A stretch of DNA of 64,000 nt from CAVXNB01 sp963763085 (lineage in GTDB: Bacteria; Actinomycetota; Acidimicrobiia; Acidimicrobiales; Bog-793): assembly GCA_963763085.1 (NCBI GenBank), contig CAVXNB010000008.1, forward strand, positions 248,001 to 312,000, written 5' to 3'. Within the stretch, counting starts at the first letter, position 1. Each line of letters opens with the position of its first letter. The notes below the pieces were generated by a model. It worked only from the letters and a program-made list of their open reading frames with translations. It did not search any database and had not been told where the DNA came from. The position numbers were made by a program, and so were the translations under genes. Shown in pieces: positions 10,471 to 18,153 of the stretch.

Positions 10471-11365
10471 AGGGGGCGGGAGGGGAGGGGAGGGAGAGCG
10501 GGGGGAGGAGACGGGGGCGAATAGGCGCGCGATACCGGGCGGGCCGCCCGCCGGGCGACTAGAGCCCGGCGACGGCGAGCGTGTGCACCAGACGTGAGGG
10601 GGGCGGTAGCCGAGCTCAGGGCCGGCACCGGCCGCGACGGGCGGCGACCGGGGCAACCGGCCCCGCTGGCGGGCGGGGCCCATGACGTGGTAGCGGACGT
10701 GCCCGAGAGAGGGGGCCGGAGCAGACCGCCGACTGAGGACCCAACCGGCGTGGCCGCCCGGCGACCCGGCGCGCCTGCGGGCGCGCTGTACGGAGCTCCG
10801 GGTGACGAGCCCGGGCCGGGCGTGCTTGTGCCAGAACAAGGGCGCGGAGCGGACCGCCGTGTGCGCGGCCCCGCGCGGCGGCGGTGGCCCCGGGACCACC
10901 GCGGCGCGCGGGGCGACGGCGCCGAGTGGCGGCCGGACCTTGTGCACCGAGACGGGAGCCGGGCAGTAGCGGATCTGGCGGCCCGACGCCGGCGGTGGCG
11001 GCCGGCCCTCTGTGGCCGTCCGGCCACCGGGTCGTGCGCCCGAGACCCCCCGCGGTGGCGCAGCCCCCCTCGGCCCGAACCACCACGCGGGTGCGCCCAC
11101 CTCTGCAGGCTTGTGTCGCAGAGTGCGACGGGTGGAGCAGACTGCAGAGCTCGGGCCGACCGGCACCGTCGTGCACGGACGGCCCGGTGGGCAGACCGCC
11201 GAGCTGAGGTCTGACACGAGCGGGCGACGAGTCGGCGCGCTGGGCCGTCTCGGCGCCGTCGCCGTTGTCGGAGCGCCCGACCTGCCGTCGGCGCCGGCCG
11301 GCGTCGTGTTCCGAGCCTGAGCTCAGCGCCTTGGGTGATTGAGCCGAGCCTTCTGATCCTCGGGC
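10471..11365. repeat. 0.9-kb GC-extreme, apparently repetitive non-coding tract between the direct repeats
   Basis: No credible gene is present; the open frames are Pro/Arg/Ala-rich shadows on both strands. The left edge is a dense G-run (10471-10510). The rest seems built from degenerate units that each begin near GTGC-A/C-C: at about 10583, 10699, 10828, 10942, 11034, 11113 and 11171. Several units carry a GGAGCAGACCGCCGA-CTGAGG-like core (10718-10738, 11134-11154, 11189-11209, weaker at 10846). Spacing falls from about 116-129 bp to 58 bp. Unit similarity is low and was judged by eye. Confidence 0.5.
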
Positions 11366-11477
11366 CTAGGGGCGTCCCTCGAATACGAGATTGAACGGCG
11401 TCTCCGTTGCCCGACGGAACGAGGAGAATCCGGCCGCCTTGGCTACCTCACTGAGTCTGCGTTCGCCCGCTTGAGCT
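11366..11477. repeat. 112-bp direct repeat, copy 2 (in place in the methyltransferase gene)
   Basis: The resident copy of the repeat described at 10359-10470. It forms the 3' end of the methyltransferase gene including its TAG stop. The two copies are separated by 895 bp, and no base differs between them. Confidence 0.9.
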
Positions 11478-12421
11478 CCGAGGCCGGCGCCGACTTCTTG
11501 AGACAGCGACGCCGGAGTGCAAATCAATGTGGATGCAGAATAGAAGACTCGGCCAATCGGATTCAGGTTGTCGGCCAGGTCATCATTGGCGAATGGCTCG
11601 ACCAGCAGCCAGTGTCCGTCAGCCTTGAGCGACTGGCGGGCGTAGCTGGCCGCGCCCACCGGGTCACCCATGTCGTGCAGGCAATCAAAATGGCAGATCA
11701 GGTCGTAGTCGGTACCCGGATACTCCTTGGCAGAAGCGACCTGGAAGTTCACACGGTCCGAGACTCCGGCAGCGGCAGCAGCCTCGGTGGCATGACGGAT
11801 CGATGGCTCGTGGTAATCGAAGCCCCAGAAAAGCGAGTTCGGGTACACGGTAGCCATGATGATCGTCGACGCTCCGTAGCCGCAGCCCACGTCGGCCGCT
11901 CTGCCTCCCGCACGAAGCTTGGCGTCAGCACCGTCGAGAGACGGAATCCAGGACTGTGCAAGGTTGGCCTCATACCCGGGTCGGAAGAATCGCTCGGTCC
12001 CTTGGAAAAGGTCGGGATCGTGCTCATGCCAACCGATCCCATCACCGGTGCGAAACGCCTCTACGGCCTTGGGAACTATACGAGTGGCGGCGAGCATCGC
12101 CTGGAATCCGCCAATAACGTACGCGGGGCTTGTCTCGTCCGCGAGGGCGATCGCCTGTTCTTCGTTGAGTTCGTAGCGACCATCGCCGACGTAGTCGAGA
12201 TACCCGGCCGCAGCTAGACCGCTTGCCCACTCGCGCACGTAGCGCTCTGTGGTTCCGGTGCTCTGGGCCAACTCGGCCACGGTCACCGGTCCGGCACCGG
12301 CCATGGCTTTGAACATACCCAGCTTGTCACCAATGGTGATCAAGGCAGCCGATAGGAGCGAGCCAAAGTCGCCAACTGCCTGATGCACGTACCCCATCAA
12401 CTTCTCTTCGTTCACGGTCAT
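11366..12421 (-). CDS. Class I SAM-dependent methyltransferase with N-terminal winged-helix domain
   Basis: 351 residues from the ATG at 12421, which has GGAG seven bases upstream. Residues 1-90 form the helical/winged-helix dimerisation module seen in O-methyltransferase-like proteins (GDKLGMFKAMAG, VAELAQSTGTTERYVREW). The catalytic Rossmann part begins near residue 170 with the SAM motif AADVGCGYGASTIIMA and continues with the acidic loop FDYHEPSIRHA and LICHFDCLHDMGDP. It probably methylates a small molecule; the substrate is unknown. The final 36 codons are part of the exact 112-bp repeat also found about 1 kb downstream, so the gene end has been copied or the assembly loops there. Confidence 0.8.
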   Translation of the reverse strand: MTVNEEKLMGYVHQAVGDFGSLLSAALITIGDKLGMFKAMAGAGPVTVAELAQSTGTTERYVREWASGLAAAGYLDYVGDGRYELNEEQAIALADETSPAYVIGGFQAMLAATRIVPKAVEAFRTGDGIGWHEHDPDLFQGTERFFRPGYEANLAQSWIPSLDGADAKLRAGGRAADVGCGYGASTIIMATVYPNSLFWGFDYHEPSIRHATEAAAAAGVSDRVNFQVASAKEYPGTDYDLICHFDCLHDMGDPVGAASYARQSLKADGHWLLVEPFANDDLADNLNPIGRVFYSASTLICTPASLSQEVGAGLGAQAGERRLSEVAKAAGFSSFRRATETPFNLVFEGRP

Positions 12422-12590
12422 CACACAACTCCAATTCACGATCTATTGCTGGCCCTCGAACGCTGACGGAGGCGGTGTAACACGCCCGCCTGTCTGGGTC
12501 AACGGTGGCTACGTGGTTGGAATCGAATTGGAATGCCCGCCGGCGTGTCGCCGCGGATAGAGGCGGTGGGGAGCCGCCTGGCTCTAGAAG

Positions 12591-13565
12591 CTATCCCACC
12601 CACCACTGGAGCACGCGCAACGCCCGCAGGGTCACCCAGCGAGACGGTTGGCCGATGCCGTCGTCGATCTCGAACCAGACCCGGCCTGGCGGCCTCCAGT
12701 CGAGGAGCCAGGTGCCTTCTTCGATTCGCTTGGAACGAACGTGCGCAACGGCGTCGGCCAATCGCGGATCTGGCCTGGTTCGGGTCAATAAGGCAGCAGA
12801 GCGGAAGTAATCCAACGCCCGGAGGACGTCGTAGTGCCATCGGTTCGGATGAGAAAGGAGCAGGAACTGCTCGTCTGCCGGTTCCCAAGTGCTGAGGCGA
12901 CGGAATAGGCGGCGTTCCAGCAGGTACTCCTCACCCGAGGCCCGCGCCTCTCGGGAGGCGGGGGTGCCGCCAGTTGCCCGCTCGTATTCGAGAAGTCCTT
13001 CCAGCACGTTGAGCGTGGTCGCGAACGACGAGCGAACCGAGCCGTTGACCCTCTCGCAGTTCCATCCCCCGTCGTCGAGGCGCTCGTCCAGCAGCCTGGC
13101 GACGATGGGGGAGACGTCGATGCCGAAGTAGGCGCCGTCGGCAACGGTCCGCCCGTTAATGCATTCTTCGACTTCGCCCTCCCAGTAGGGCTGGGACCCC
13201 TGGTCCCACCGAGAGCTGGCACCGATCAACGCAACGGCTCGTTTGGCGCTCTCAGAGGAGGGATCAAGGCCGAACTCGCGCAGTTGGGTCAACGAGAAGG
13301 TCGTGGCGGTCCATGGCTGGCCGATCTCAGTCCATTCGCGCCAGTCGAAATCGCGAGGGACGAAGGCTCCGCCAGCCCACTGCCCATCCCGGTCCTCGCA
13401 GGAAAGAAGTAAGGCTCCCCAACCAGCGGTCTCCACCCTGGCCCGCTCCGCTTGCCACTCCGACTCAGGGGCGTGGAGCAGTTCGCGCTGTACCTGCCAG
13501 CGGATCGAAGGGTCCGAATGGAGAAGCCACCCGATGGTTGCGGAGGAGTCGCTCATCCCTTCCAT
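12591..13565 (-). CDS. Squalene cyclase-like alpha/alpha-toroid protein, function unknown
   Basis: 324 residues with no signal peptide. Repeated helix pairs and Trp/Gly turns (GQWAGGAFVPRDFDWREWTEIGQ, DDGGWNCERVNGSVRSSFATT, EEGTWLLDWRPP) are typical of the prenyltransferase/squalene-cyclase toroid fold. The DXDD protonation motif of true squalene cyclases is not apparent, so I would not call it a cyclase. Similar stand-alone cytoplasmic proteins occur in actinobacteria without a known role. ATG at 13565 is used; an ATG at 13556 is also possible. It stands alone between two unrelated genes. Confidence 0.6.
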   Translation of the reverse strand: MEGMSDSSATIGWLLHSDPSIRWQVQRELLHAPESEWQAERARVETAGWGALLLSCEDRDGQWAGGAFVPRDFDWREWTEIGQPWTATTFSLTQLREFGLDPSSESAKRAVALIGASSRWDQGSQPYWEGEVEECINGRTVADGAYFGIDVSPIVARLLDERLDDGGWNCERVNGSVRSSFATTLNVLEGLLEYERATGGTPASREARASGEEYLLERRLFRRLSTWEPADEQFLLLSHPNRWHYDVLRALDYFRSAALLTRTRPDPRLADAVAHVRSKRIEEGTWLLDWRPPGRVWFEIDDGIGQPSRWVTLRALRVLQWWVG

Positions 13566-13831
13566 GGTCCCACCGTCTGGTGACGCCAGCCGGAATCGGG
13601 GGTGCTCGACCTACATGGTCGTCCCAGCAATATTCCTACTGCGTTCGGGGCCTCGGTTGATCCGTAGAGCGGGGGGCAATCGCGCCGAGGCCAGGCTAGC
13701 TTCGTGCTTGTCGCCATCATCGCCCTCGCACAGCGACCAGGCGACACGCTGCTCTCGGTGCCTCGGGAACCGAGGGCGGTGTCGCGTCGGGCCAAGGCGT
13801 CACTACGACGCGGTGTGACGTGTCGCCTCGC

Positions 13832-14269
13832 TCATTGCGCCTCGGTGGCGGGGCCGATCGCCGCTTCATCCACACCCGCAGCAACGACGAGACCGGCCAC
13901 GACCGCGCCGGCGCTCGAGGCGAGGACCAGCCACCGGCTCCGTGGCGGCAGGTTCCGAAACGCGATCAGGGTGGCGACAGTGTCGCAGAGGTCCGAGAGC
14001 ATCCCTCCCTCGACCCACCCGCGGACGGGGGCGTCGTGTCGCATCGCGAGGAATGGGCCCGCGGCGAGAGCCAAGTCGCGCCCGCCTAGGGCGCGCCCGG
14101 CCAGCTTGGCACCTGTAGCGGCGGCCTCATCTGCGCCGATCCACGGCCTCAGCACCAATTCGGGGAAGATGAGCGCGGCCGCGCCAATTACGGCCCGCAC
14201 GCAGGCCAATCCAGTAGCGGCGGTGCGTGCGCGGTCGCGGCCGAGCACGTTCAGGGGCAGGTTCTTCAT
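13832..14269 (-). CDS. Small membrane protein, DUF4267-like
   Basis: 145 residues with four hydrophobic segments (around residues 18-38, 58-75, 88-105, 112-135). The layout RAVIGAAALIFPELVLRPWIG, then GRALGGRDLALAAGPFLA, resembles small DUF4267-type membrane proteins. Function unknown. The C-terminal tail is short and acidic. The start at 14269 gives a charged N-terminus before the first helix. About 265 bp without a gene separates it from the toroid protein gene, in which I see nothing identifiable. Confidence 0.45.
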   Translation of the reverse strand: MKNLPLNVLGRDRARTAATGLACVRAVIGAAALIFPELVLRPWIGADEAAATGAKLAGRALGGRDLALAAGPFLAMRHDAPVRGWVEGGMLSDLCDTVATLIAFRNLPPRSRWLVLASSAGAVVAGLVVAAGVDEAAIGPATEAQ

Positions 14270-14494
14270 CCCATCGACCGTAATCGGAGCTTCGCCCCCC
14301 GTTCTGCGTCTGTTCTCCGACCCGCGTCGCGGACTTAATCAACAGGACTCGTCAGAATTCCCCACGTTGTCCTCTAGGAACCCACAGAATTCGCCCCGTA
14401 AGATCACGTTGCTAACTCAGTGGGAGCGGCCCCGGACTGACGGAAAACGCTCCTGCCAGCGAGCCCGTGGGGAACCGGTCTTAACCTTGCGTGC

Positions 14495-14533
14495 ACCCCG
14501 GCTTCGAGGGGGAGGACAGGACGAAGCCGGGGT
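14495..14533. promoter_or_regulatory. Long perfect inverted repeat (hairpin) in a 323-bp intergenic region
   Basis: ACCCCGGCTTCG (14495-14506) and CGAAGCCGGGGT (14522-14533) form a perfect 12-bp stem around a 15-nt purine-rich loop. Allowing one mismatch, the pairing extends three more bases on each side (GTG/CAC). It lies 60 bp before the likely start of a small gene and could be an attenuator, operator or terminator. The rest of 14270-14592 holds no recognisable gene. Confidence 0.5.
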
Positions 14534-14592
14534 ACACCGCTGGTTCCGGTCAACCTGTAGTCCGCTCGTCAGCCGTGCCAGACTCGCTGCTC

Positions 14593-14850
14593 ATGGGGCC
14601 CGAAGGTGGTTTTCACGAAGTCAAGCTCGTTGTGCAGCCAGGCGTCTTCCTGCTGATCGTGAGCGAGGATGGAGAGCCGACGTTCATGAGGGTCCTCGAC
14701 GACGACACGGTCAGGGTGCCGGAGAAGTACGGGGAGACCTGGCCATGGCCTCCGGTTTCACTCCCGCGTGCACGGGCGATCGGAGAGGCGTGGAGGAGCT
14801 ACTCGGCTGACGGCGACACGACTCAGTTGCGGCGGCTCTTCGTCGACTGA
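14593..14850 (+). CDS. Small hypothetical protein
   Basis: 85 residues from the ATG at 14593. A GTG at 14575, or one at 14491 on the edge of the hairpin, would lengthen it. The sequence alternates short strands and charged turns (HEVKLVVQPGVFLLIVSEDGEP, then MRVLDDDTVRVPEKYGETWPWPP) and ends in a helix. No signal peptide or transmembrane segment is present. Thirty-seven bases separate it from the zincin gene in the same direction, so they may be co-transcribed. I do not recognise the family. Confidence 0.45.
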   Translation: MGPEGGFHEVKLVVQPGVFLLIVSEDGEPTFMRVLDDDTVRVPEKYGETWPWPPVSLPRARAIGEAWRSYSADGDTTQLRRLFVD

Positions 14851-14887
14851 AGGCCACCGCTCGGTTTTTCACCCGAGAAGCTTTGGC

Positions 14888-15244
14888 ATGATCTCGTGGA
14901 TGGTCACCATGACGGTCCCCGAGTTCGAGGAACTGGTGGGCGACGCTCTGGACGGGATCCCGGCGGATCTCGGTGCGGCCATGGAGAACGTAGCCGTGGT
15001 GGTCGACGACGACAGTCCGCCCGGTCGCCTGCTCGGCCTCTATCAAGGCGTCCCGCTCACGCGGCGCGGCAGCAATTACTCGGCGTCCATGCCCGATCGG
15101 ATCACCATCTACATGGCCACGATCTGTCGGTCGTGCCGGACTAGACAGGAAGTCGTCGACCTGGTGCGAAAGACCGTGATCCACGAGGTCGGCCACCACT
15201 TCGGCATCGACGACGACCGCCTGAAAGAGTTGGGCTGGGCTTGA
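14888..15244 (+). CDS. Zincin-like metallopeptidase, DUF1025 family
   Basis: 118 residues. The HEVGHHFG motif near the C-terminus (HExxH with a following His-Phe-Gly) and the opening MTVPEFEELVGDALDGIP are characteristic of the small minimal zincins of PF06262. They are predicted zinc peptidases of unknown substrate. The intermediate segment (TRRGSNYSASMPDRITIYMATI) fits the family's beta-hairpin. Start codons at 14888, 14900 and 14909 are all in frame; the family usually begins at the VTMTVPEFE region, so 14900 or 14909 may be the true start. Confidence 0.82.
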   Translation: MISWMVTMTVPEFEELVGDALDGIPADLGAAMENVAVVVDDDSPPGRLLGLYQGVPLTRRGSNYSASMPDRITIYMATICRSCRTRQEVVDLVRKTVIHEVGHHFGIDDDRLKELGWA

Positions 15245-15395
15245 GAGCGAGAAGTACGTCCATCTCTGATACCTACGCCGGTTTCGGATGGTAAGTCTTT
15301 GGGTGCCGATGGACCACGAGATGTCCCAGTCGGCTGAGGAGAGGCCACTTTGACGAGCTCGGTTACTGGGTCCTCCTGGTGAGACAACAGGGCGA

Positions 15396-15700
15396 TGGAC
15401 CCGAAGGTATCCGGTCGCCCTCGGGGATCGCACCAGGCGCCTTATCCGCAGGCGCCTCGGCGCGGGGCGCCAGCCCGTGGTGGAGATCGCCCGGGGGCTG
15501 CCAGGTCGCGCCCGGCGGCCGAGCCAGGAGCCAAGGTCGAAGAGTGCCGGCCTGGAAGAAGACCGACCGACGGGCAACCGCCGGATCTACGCCATCGACC
15601 CCGCCGGCCTCCTCGAGCTACGCCGGTTCCTCGAGACATCCTGGGCCGTCGCCCTCAGCTCCTTTGCAGCGTTCGCGAGGCCGACGACCCGGCGCCACCG
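15396..15700 (+). pseudogene. Decayed ArsR-family transcriptional regulator
   Basis: One frame reads ALGDRTRRLIRRRLGAGRQP and VVEIARGLP, then after a garbled stretch GNRRIYAIDPAGLLELRRFL and ETSWAVALSSFAAFA. These are the first helices and the wing-plus-C-terminal helix of an ArsR winged-helix regulator. The recognition-helix region between them (about 15495-15560) can be matched to an ARPAVSQHLKVLKSAGLV-like pattern only by assuming several indels, and the protein loses similarity after about 15690. No intact start is present. I call it a true pseudogene rather than a single sequencing slip because several changes are needed. The flanks, 15245-15395 and 15701-15880, hold nothing else I can identify. 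Confidence 0.6.
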
Positions 15701-15897
15701 TCATGACACCCCGATTCCCACGACTCGCCTTCCAGTGCTTTCGAAGCGACACCGGATCGATCTCCGCTCCGGCCAGAAACGTGAGGAGAACCGAGCCGAT
15801 CGATGCGAGGAAGGTGGTATACGGCTCCTGACAGCGGACGTTTAGGCTGCCGCTGCTGTAAGTCGATTCGAACTGCAGATGTTGAGGAGGAGAAGCT

Positions 15898-16776
15898 GTG
15901 AATTGGGAGCCGTTCCTGACCTGTGCCGTGACCGGAGCCGGTGACACGTTCGGGAAACACCCCGATCTGCCTGTGAAGCCGTCACAGATCGCGGAGGCGG
16001 CGATCGAGGCAGCGCAGGCCGGGGCGGCGATCGTCCACATTCACGTGCGCGAGCCCTCGACCGGTCAGGGGAGCCGCCGGCCGGAGTACTTCCGGGAGGT
16101 CGTCGAGCGGATCCGCGACGCGAAGACCGACGTGCTGATCAACCTGACGACCGGCATGGGCGGCGATCTCGTCATTGGAGCCGACGGTATGAACGACACT
16201 CCCGCCCCCGGAACCGACTGCGTCGGTCCGATGGAGCGGCTCGTGCACGTCGAGGAGCTGCACCCGGACATCTGCTCACTCGACTGCGGCAGCATGAATT
16301 TCGACGACGACTCGATGCTGTTCGTCATGACGCCGTCCTACCTGAGGGCGAGCGCGAAACGGATCAAGGAGCTCGGTGTACGGCCCGAGCTCGAGGTCTT
16401 CGAATTGGGCCACATCGAGCTGAGCAAGCGGCTGATCGGCGAGGGGCTGATCGACGCGCCGGCGCTCTTCCAGATCTGCCTCGGCATCGCCTACGGCGCG
16501 CCCGCCACGCCGCAGGCCATGCAGGCGATGCTCGAGCATTTGCCGGAAGGGTCGCACTGGAGCGGCTTTGCCATCGGAAGGATGGAGATGCCCATGGTCG
16601 CTCAGGCGATGCTCTTGGGCGGCAATCTCCGCGTCGGTCTCGAGGACAACCTCTACCTTTCCCGAGGGGTGCTCGCCTCGAACGCCGATCTTGTCCGGCG
16701 TGCAAAGGAGGTCGTGGAGAGCCTGGGAGGGCGGCTTGCCAGTACCGCCGAGGCTCGGGACCGTCTGATGTCCTGA
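15898..16776 (+). CDS. BKACE-family beta-keto acid cleavage enzyme (DUF849)
   Basis: 292 residues from a GTG with a strong GAGGAGGAG ribosome site at 15883-15891. The sequence has the Kce/BKACE TIM-barrel signature: an N-terminal TCAVTGAGDTFGKHPDLP, then the zinc-ligand strand AAIVHIHVREP (His-x-His), LINLTTGMGG, and VRPELEVFELGH. The enzymes condense a beta-keto acid with acetyl-CoA to give acetoacetate and a CoA ester, as in 3-keto-5-aminohexanoate cleavage during lysine fermentation. The specific keto acid cannot be inferred. The C-terminus RVGLEDNLYLSRGVLASNADLV is well conserved. No pathway partner lies beside it. Confidence 0.88.
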   Translation: MNWEPFLTCAVTGAGDTFGKHPDLPVKPSQIAEAAIEAAQAGAAIVHIHVREPSTGQGSRRPEYFREVVERIRDAKTDVLINLTTGMGGDLVIGADGMNDTPAPGTDCVGPMERLVHVEELHPDICSLDCGSMNFDDDSMLFVMTPSYLRASAKRIKELGVRPELEVFELGHIELSKRLIGEGLIDAPALFQICLGIAYGAPATPQAMQAMLEHLPEGSHWSGFAIGRMEMPMVAQAMLLGGNLRVGLEDNLYLSRGVLASNADLVRRAKEVVESLGGRLASTAEARDRLMS

Positions 16777-16863
16777 CCGCGCCGGCTCTTCACCGGTCGA
16801 GAGCGGGGGCTGGTCGTGCGAAATCGCGCGCTTGGTTTCTTATGAGGCTATTAGCTTCGGGTC

Positions 16864-17535
16864 ATGACGACGGCGCCCAAGGTTGCGCGGAAGCGGCAGG
16901 TCTCGCCCACTGCTGCGGCTGGCATCCTGGCGGCGCGGGACCCGGTCATCGCCCGCTTGCTCGTCGACACAGGTCCGCCCCGCCTTCGTCGCTTCCCTGA
17001 GCCGCCGTTCGCGGCGCTGTCCCGCGCGATCGTGTACCAGCAGCTCGCCGGGTCGGCAGCGCCGGCGATTCATGGCCGGTTGATCGCAGCCCTCGAGGGC
17101 GACGTGAGGCCCGAGACTCTGATCACGCTGTCCGACGAGACCCTTCGGGCGGTCGGGCTGTCTCGCAACAAAGCCGCGTCCCTGCGGGACCTCGCTGCCA
17201 AGGTGCTCGACGGAACGGTGAACCTGTCTCCTCGGGGCCTGTCCCGACAGGACGACGAAGAGATCATCGCTCGTCTCATGACGGTTCGGGGCATCGGTCG
17301 CTGGACGTCCGAGGTGTTCCTCCTTTTCCAGCTCCGCCGCCTGGATATATGGCCGGTAGGCGACCTCGGAGTTCGGCGCGGCTACGGGCTGGCATGGAAA
17401 GTCCCGACGCCGAGTGCCCGAGACCTCGAACCGCTCGGCGAGCCGTACCGCCCGTACCGGTCGGTGTTGGCCTGGTATTGCTGGCGGGCCGCGGAGCTTT
17501 ACGGCGGGGCCGGCGAGAGTGCCGTAACGCGATAG
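16864..17535 (+). CDS. DNA-3-methyladenine glycosylase II (AlkA-type HhH-GPD)
   Basis: 223 residues. The helix-hairpin-helix LMTVRGIGRWTSEVFLLF is followed by the catalytic Asp in IWPVGDLGVRRGYGL, matching the GPD part of AlkA-family base-excision enzymes. It removes alkylated purines from DNA in the cytoplasm. The N-terminal TATA-binding-like domain of E. coli AlkA is missing, as in many actinobacterial versions of this length. There is no iron-sulfur Cys cluster, which argues against the Nth/MutY branch. It appears to be transcribed alone. Confidence 0.88.
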   Translation: MTTAPKVARKRQVSPTAAAGILAARDPVIARLLVDTGPPRLRRFPEPPFAALSRAIVYQQLAGSAAPAIHGRLIAALEGDVRPETLITLSDETLRAVGLSRNKAASLRDLAAKVLDGTVNLSPRGLSRQDDEEIIARLMTVRGIGRWTSEVFLLFQLRRLDIWPVGDLGVRRGYGLAWKVPTPSARDLEPLGEPYRPYRSVLAWYCWRAAELYGGAGESAVTR

Positions 17536-17580
17536 ATGCCTGTTCCGGGCGGATTCCGCTCGACCTGGGCTCGCCGGTAG

Positions 17581-18030
17581 TCAGGCTTGGAGTCCGCTCC
17601 AAGACCAGTGGGGGATGCTCAAGCCGGCCGGAACGTCATCAGCAGAGTCGTGATAACGGGAAAGCGTCGTCGTCGTGGCCCAGGCGAAATAGTCGTGAAG
17701 AACCTGCCAAAGCGGGCTGTTCTCGACCAGTCCAACGTCGGTTAACGCCCGATCGAAGCAAAGGATCGCACGGCGATCCATGTCCGCATGCGGTCCGTTG
17801 CCGCTGTGCATTCGTACGACCGAGGTCTCGTCGCCGCAGACCTCGGAGTAAGTGGCCGGTCCACCGAGCGCCTCGGCCCAATACGCAGCCAGCCGCTCCG
17901 TGTGCTCAGGGTGGAAACCATGGCTGAAAGCGTGGCTGACGACCTCGTCGGCCAGGACATGGGTATGCCACGCCGCGGCCAGGCGCAAGAGACCCTCGTC
18001 GCCGCCAACGGCCTCGTACACGGTCTGCAT
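17581..18030 (-). CDS. Group II truncated haemoglobin
   Basis: 149 residues from the ATG at 18030, with AGGTGA five bases upstream. The 2/2 globin fold is clear: VYEAVGGDEGLLRLAAAWH, then FSHGFHPEHTERLAAYWAEA, the LGGPATYSE turn, the haem-proximal region RMHSGNGPHADMDRR, and the tail SADDVPAGLSIPHWSWSG. Group II proteins bind oxygen or NO and are linked to NO or peroxide detoxification. A longer frame to 18960 exists upstream but overlaps the HNH gene on the other strand, so the internal ATG is preferred. Confidence 0.88.
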   Translation of the reverse strand: MQTVYEAVGGDEGLLRLAAAWHTHVLADEVVSHAFSHGFHPEHTERLAAYWAEALGGPATYSEVCGDETSVVRMHSGNGPHADMDRRAILCFDRALTDVGLVENSPLWQVLHDYFAWATTTTLSRYHDSADDVPAGLSIPHWSWSGLQA

Positions 18031-18153
18031 CGCGTCACCTTGGCATACCCATCGGTTCCCCACAAGGTGTAGGGTGGGAGGCGCCGGCGCTGAGTCTCTC
18101 GCATGGGAGGTTATGTCAACCCGAGCGTTACACCCGAATGCTTCAATTGCCTT

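Noticed and set aside
10359..11027. A 222-residue minus-strand ORF ending in the methyltransferase C-terminus
   Set aside because: Only the last 36 residues are meaningful; the rest is Pro/Arg-rich shadow coding of the GC-extreme tract.
10359..11477. Template/variable repeats of a diversity-generating retroelement
   Set aside because: The two 112-bp copies are identical with no adenine-specific changes, and no reverse transcriptase or accessory gene is present.
12591..13565. Hopanoid or terpene cyclase
   Set aside because: The toroid fold is suggested, but the DXDD acid motif and QW repeats in proper number are not visible and no isoprenoid genes adjoin.
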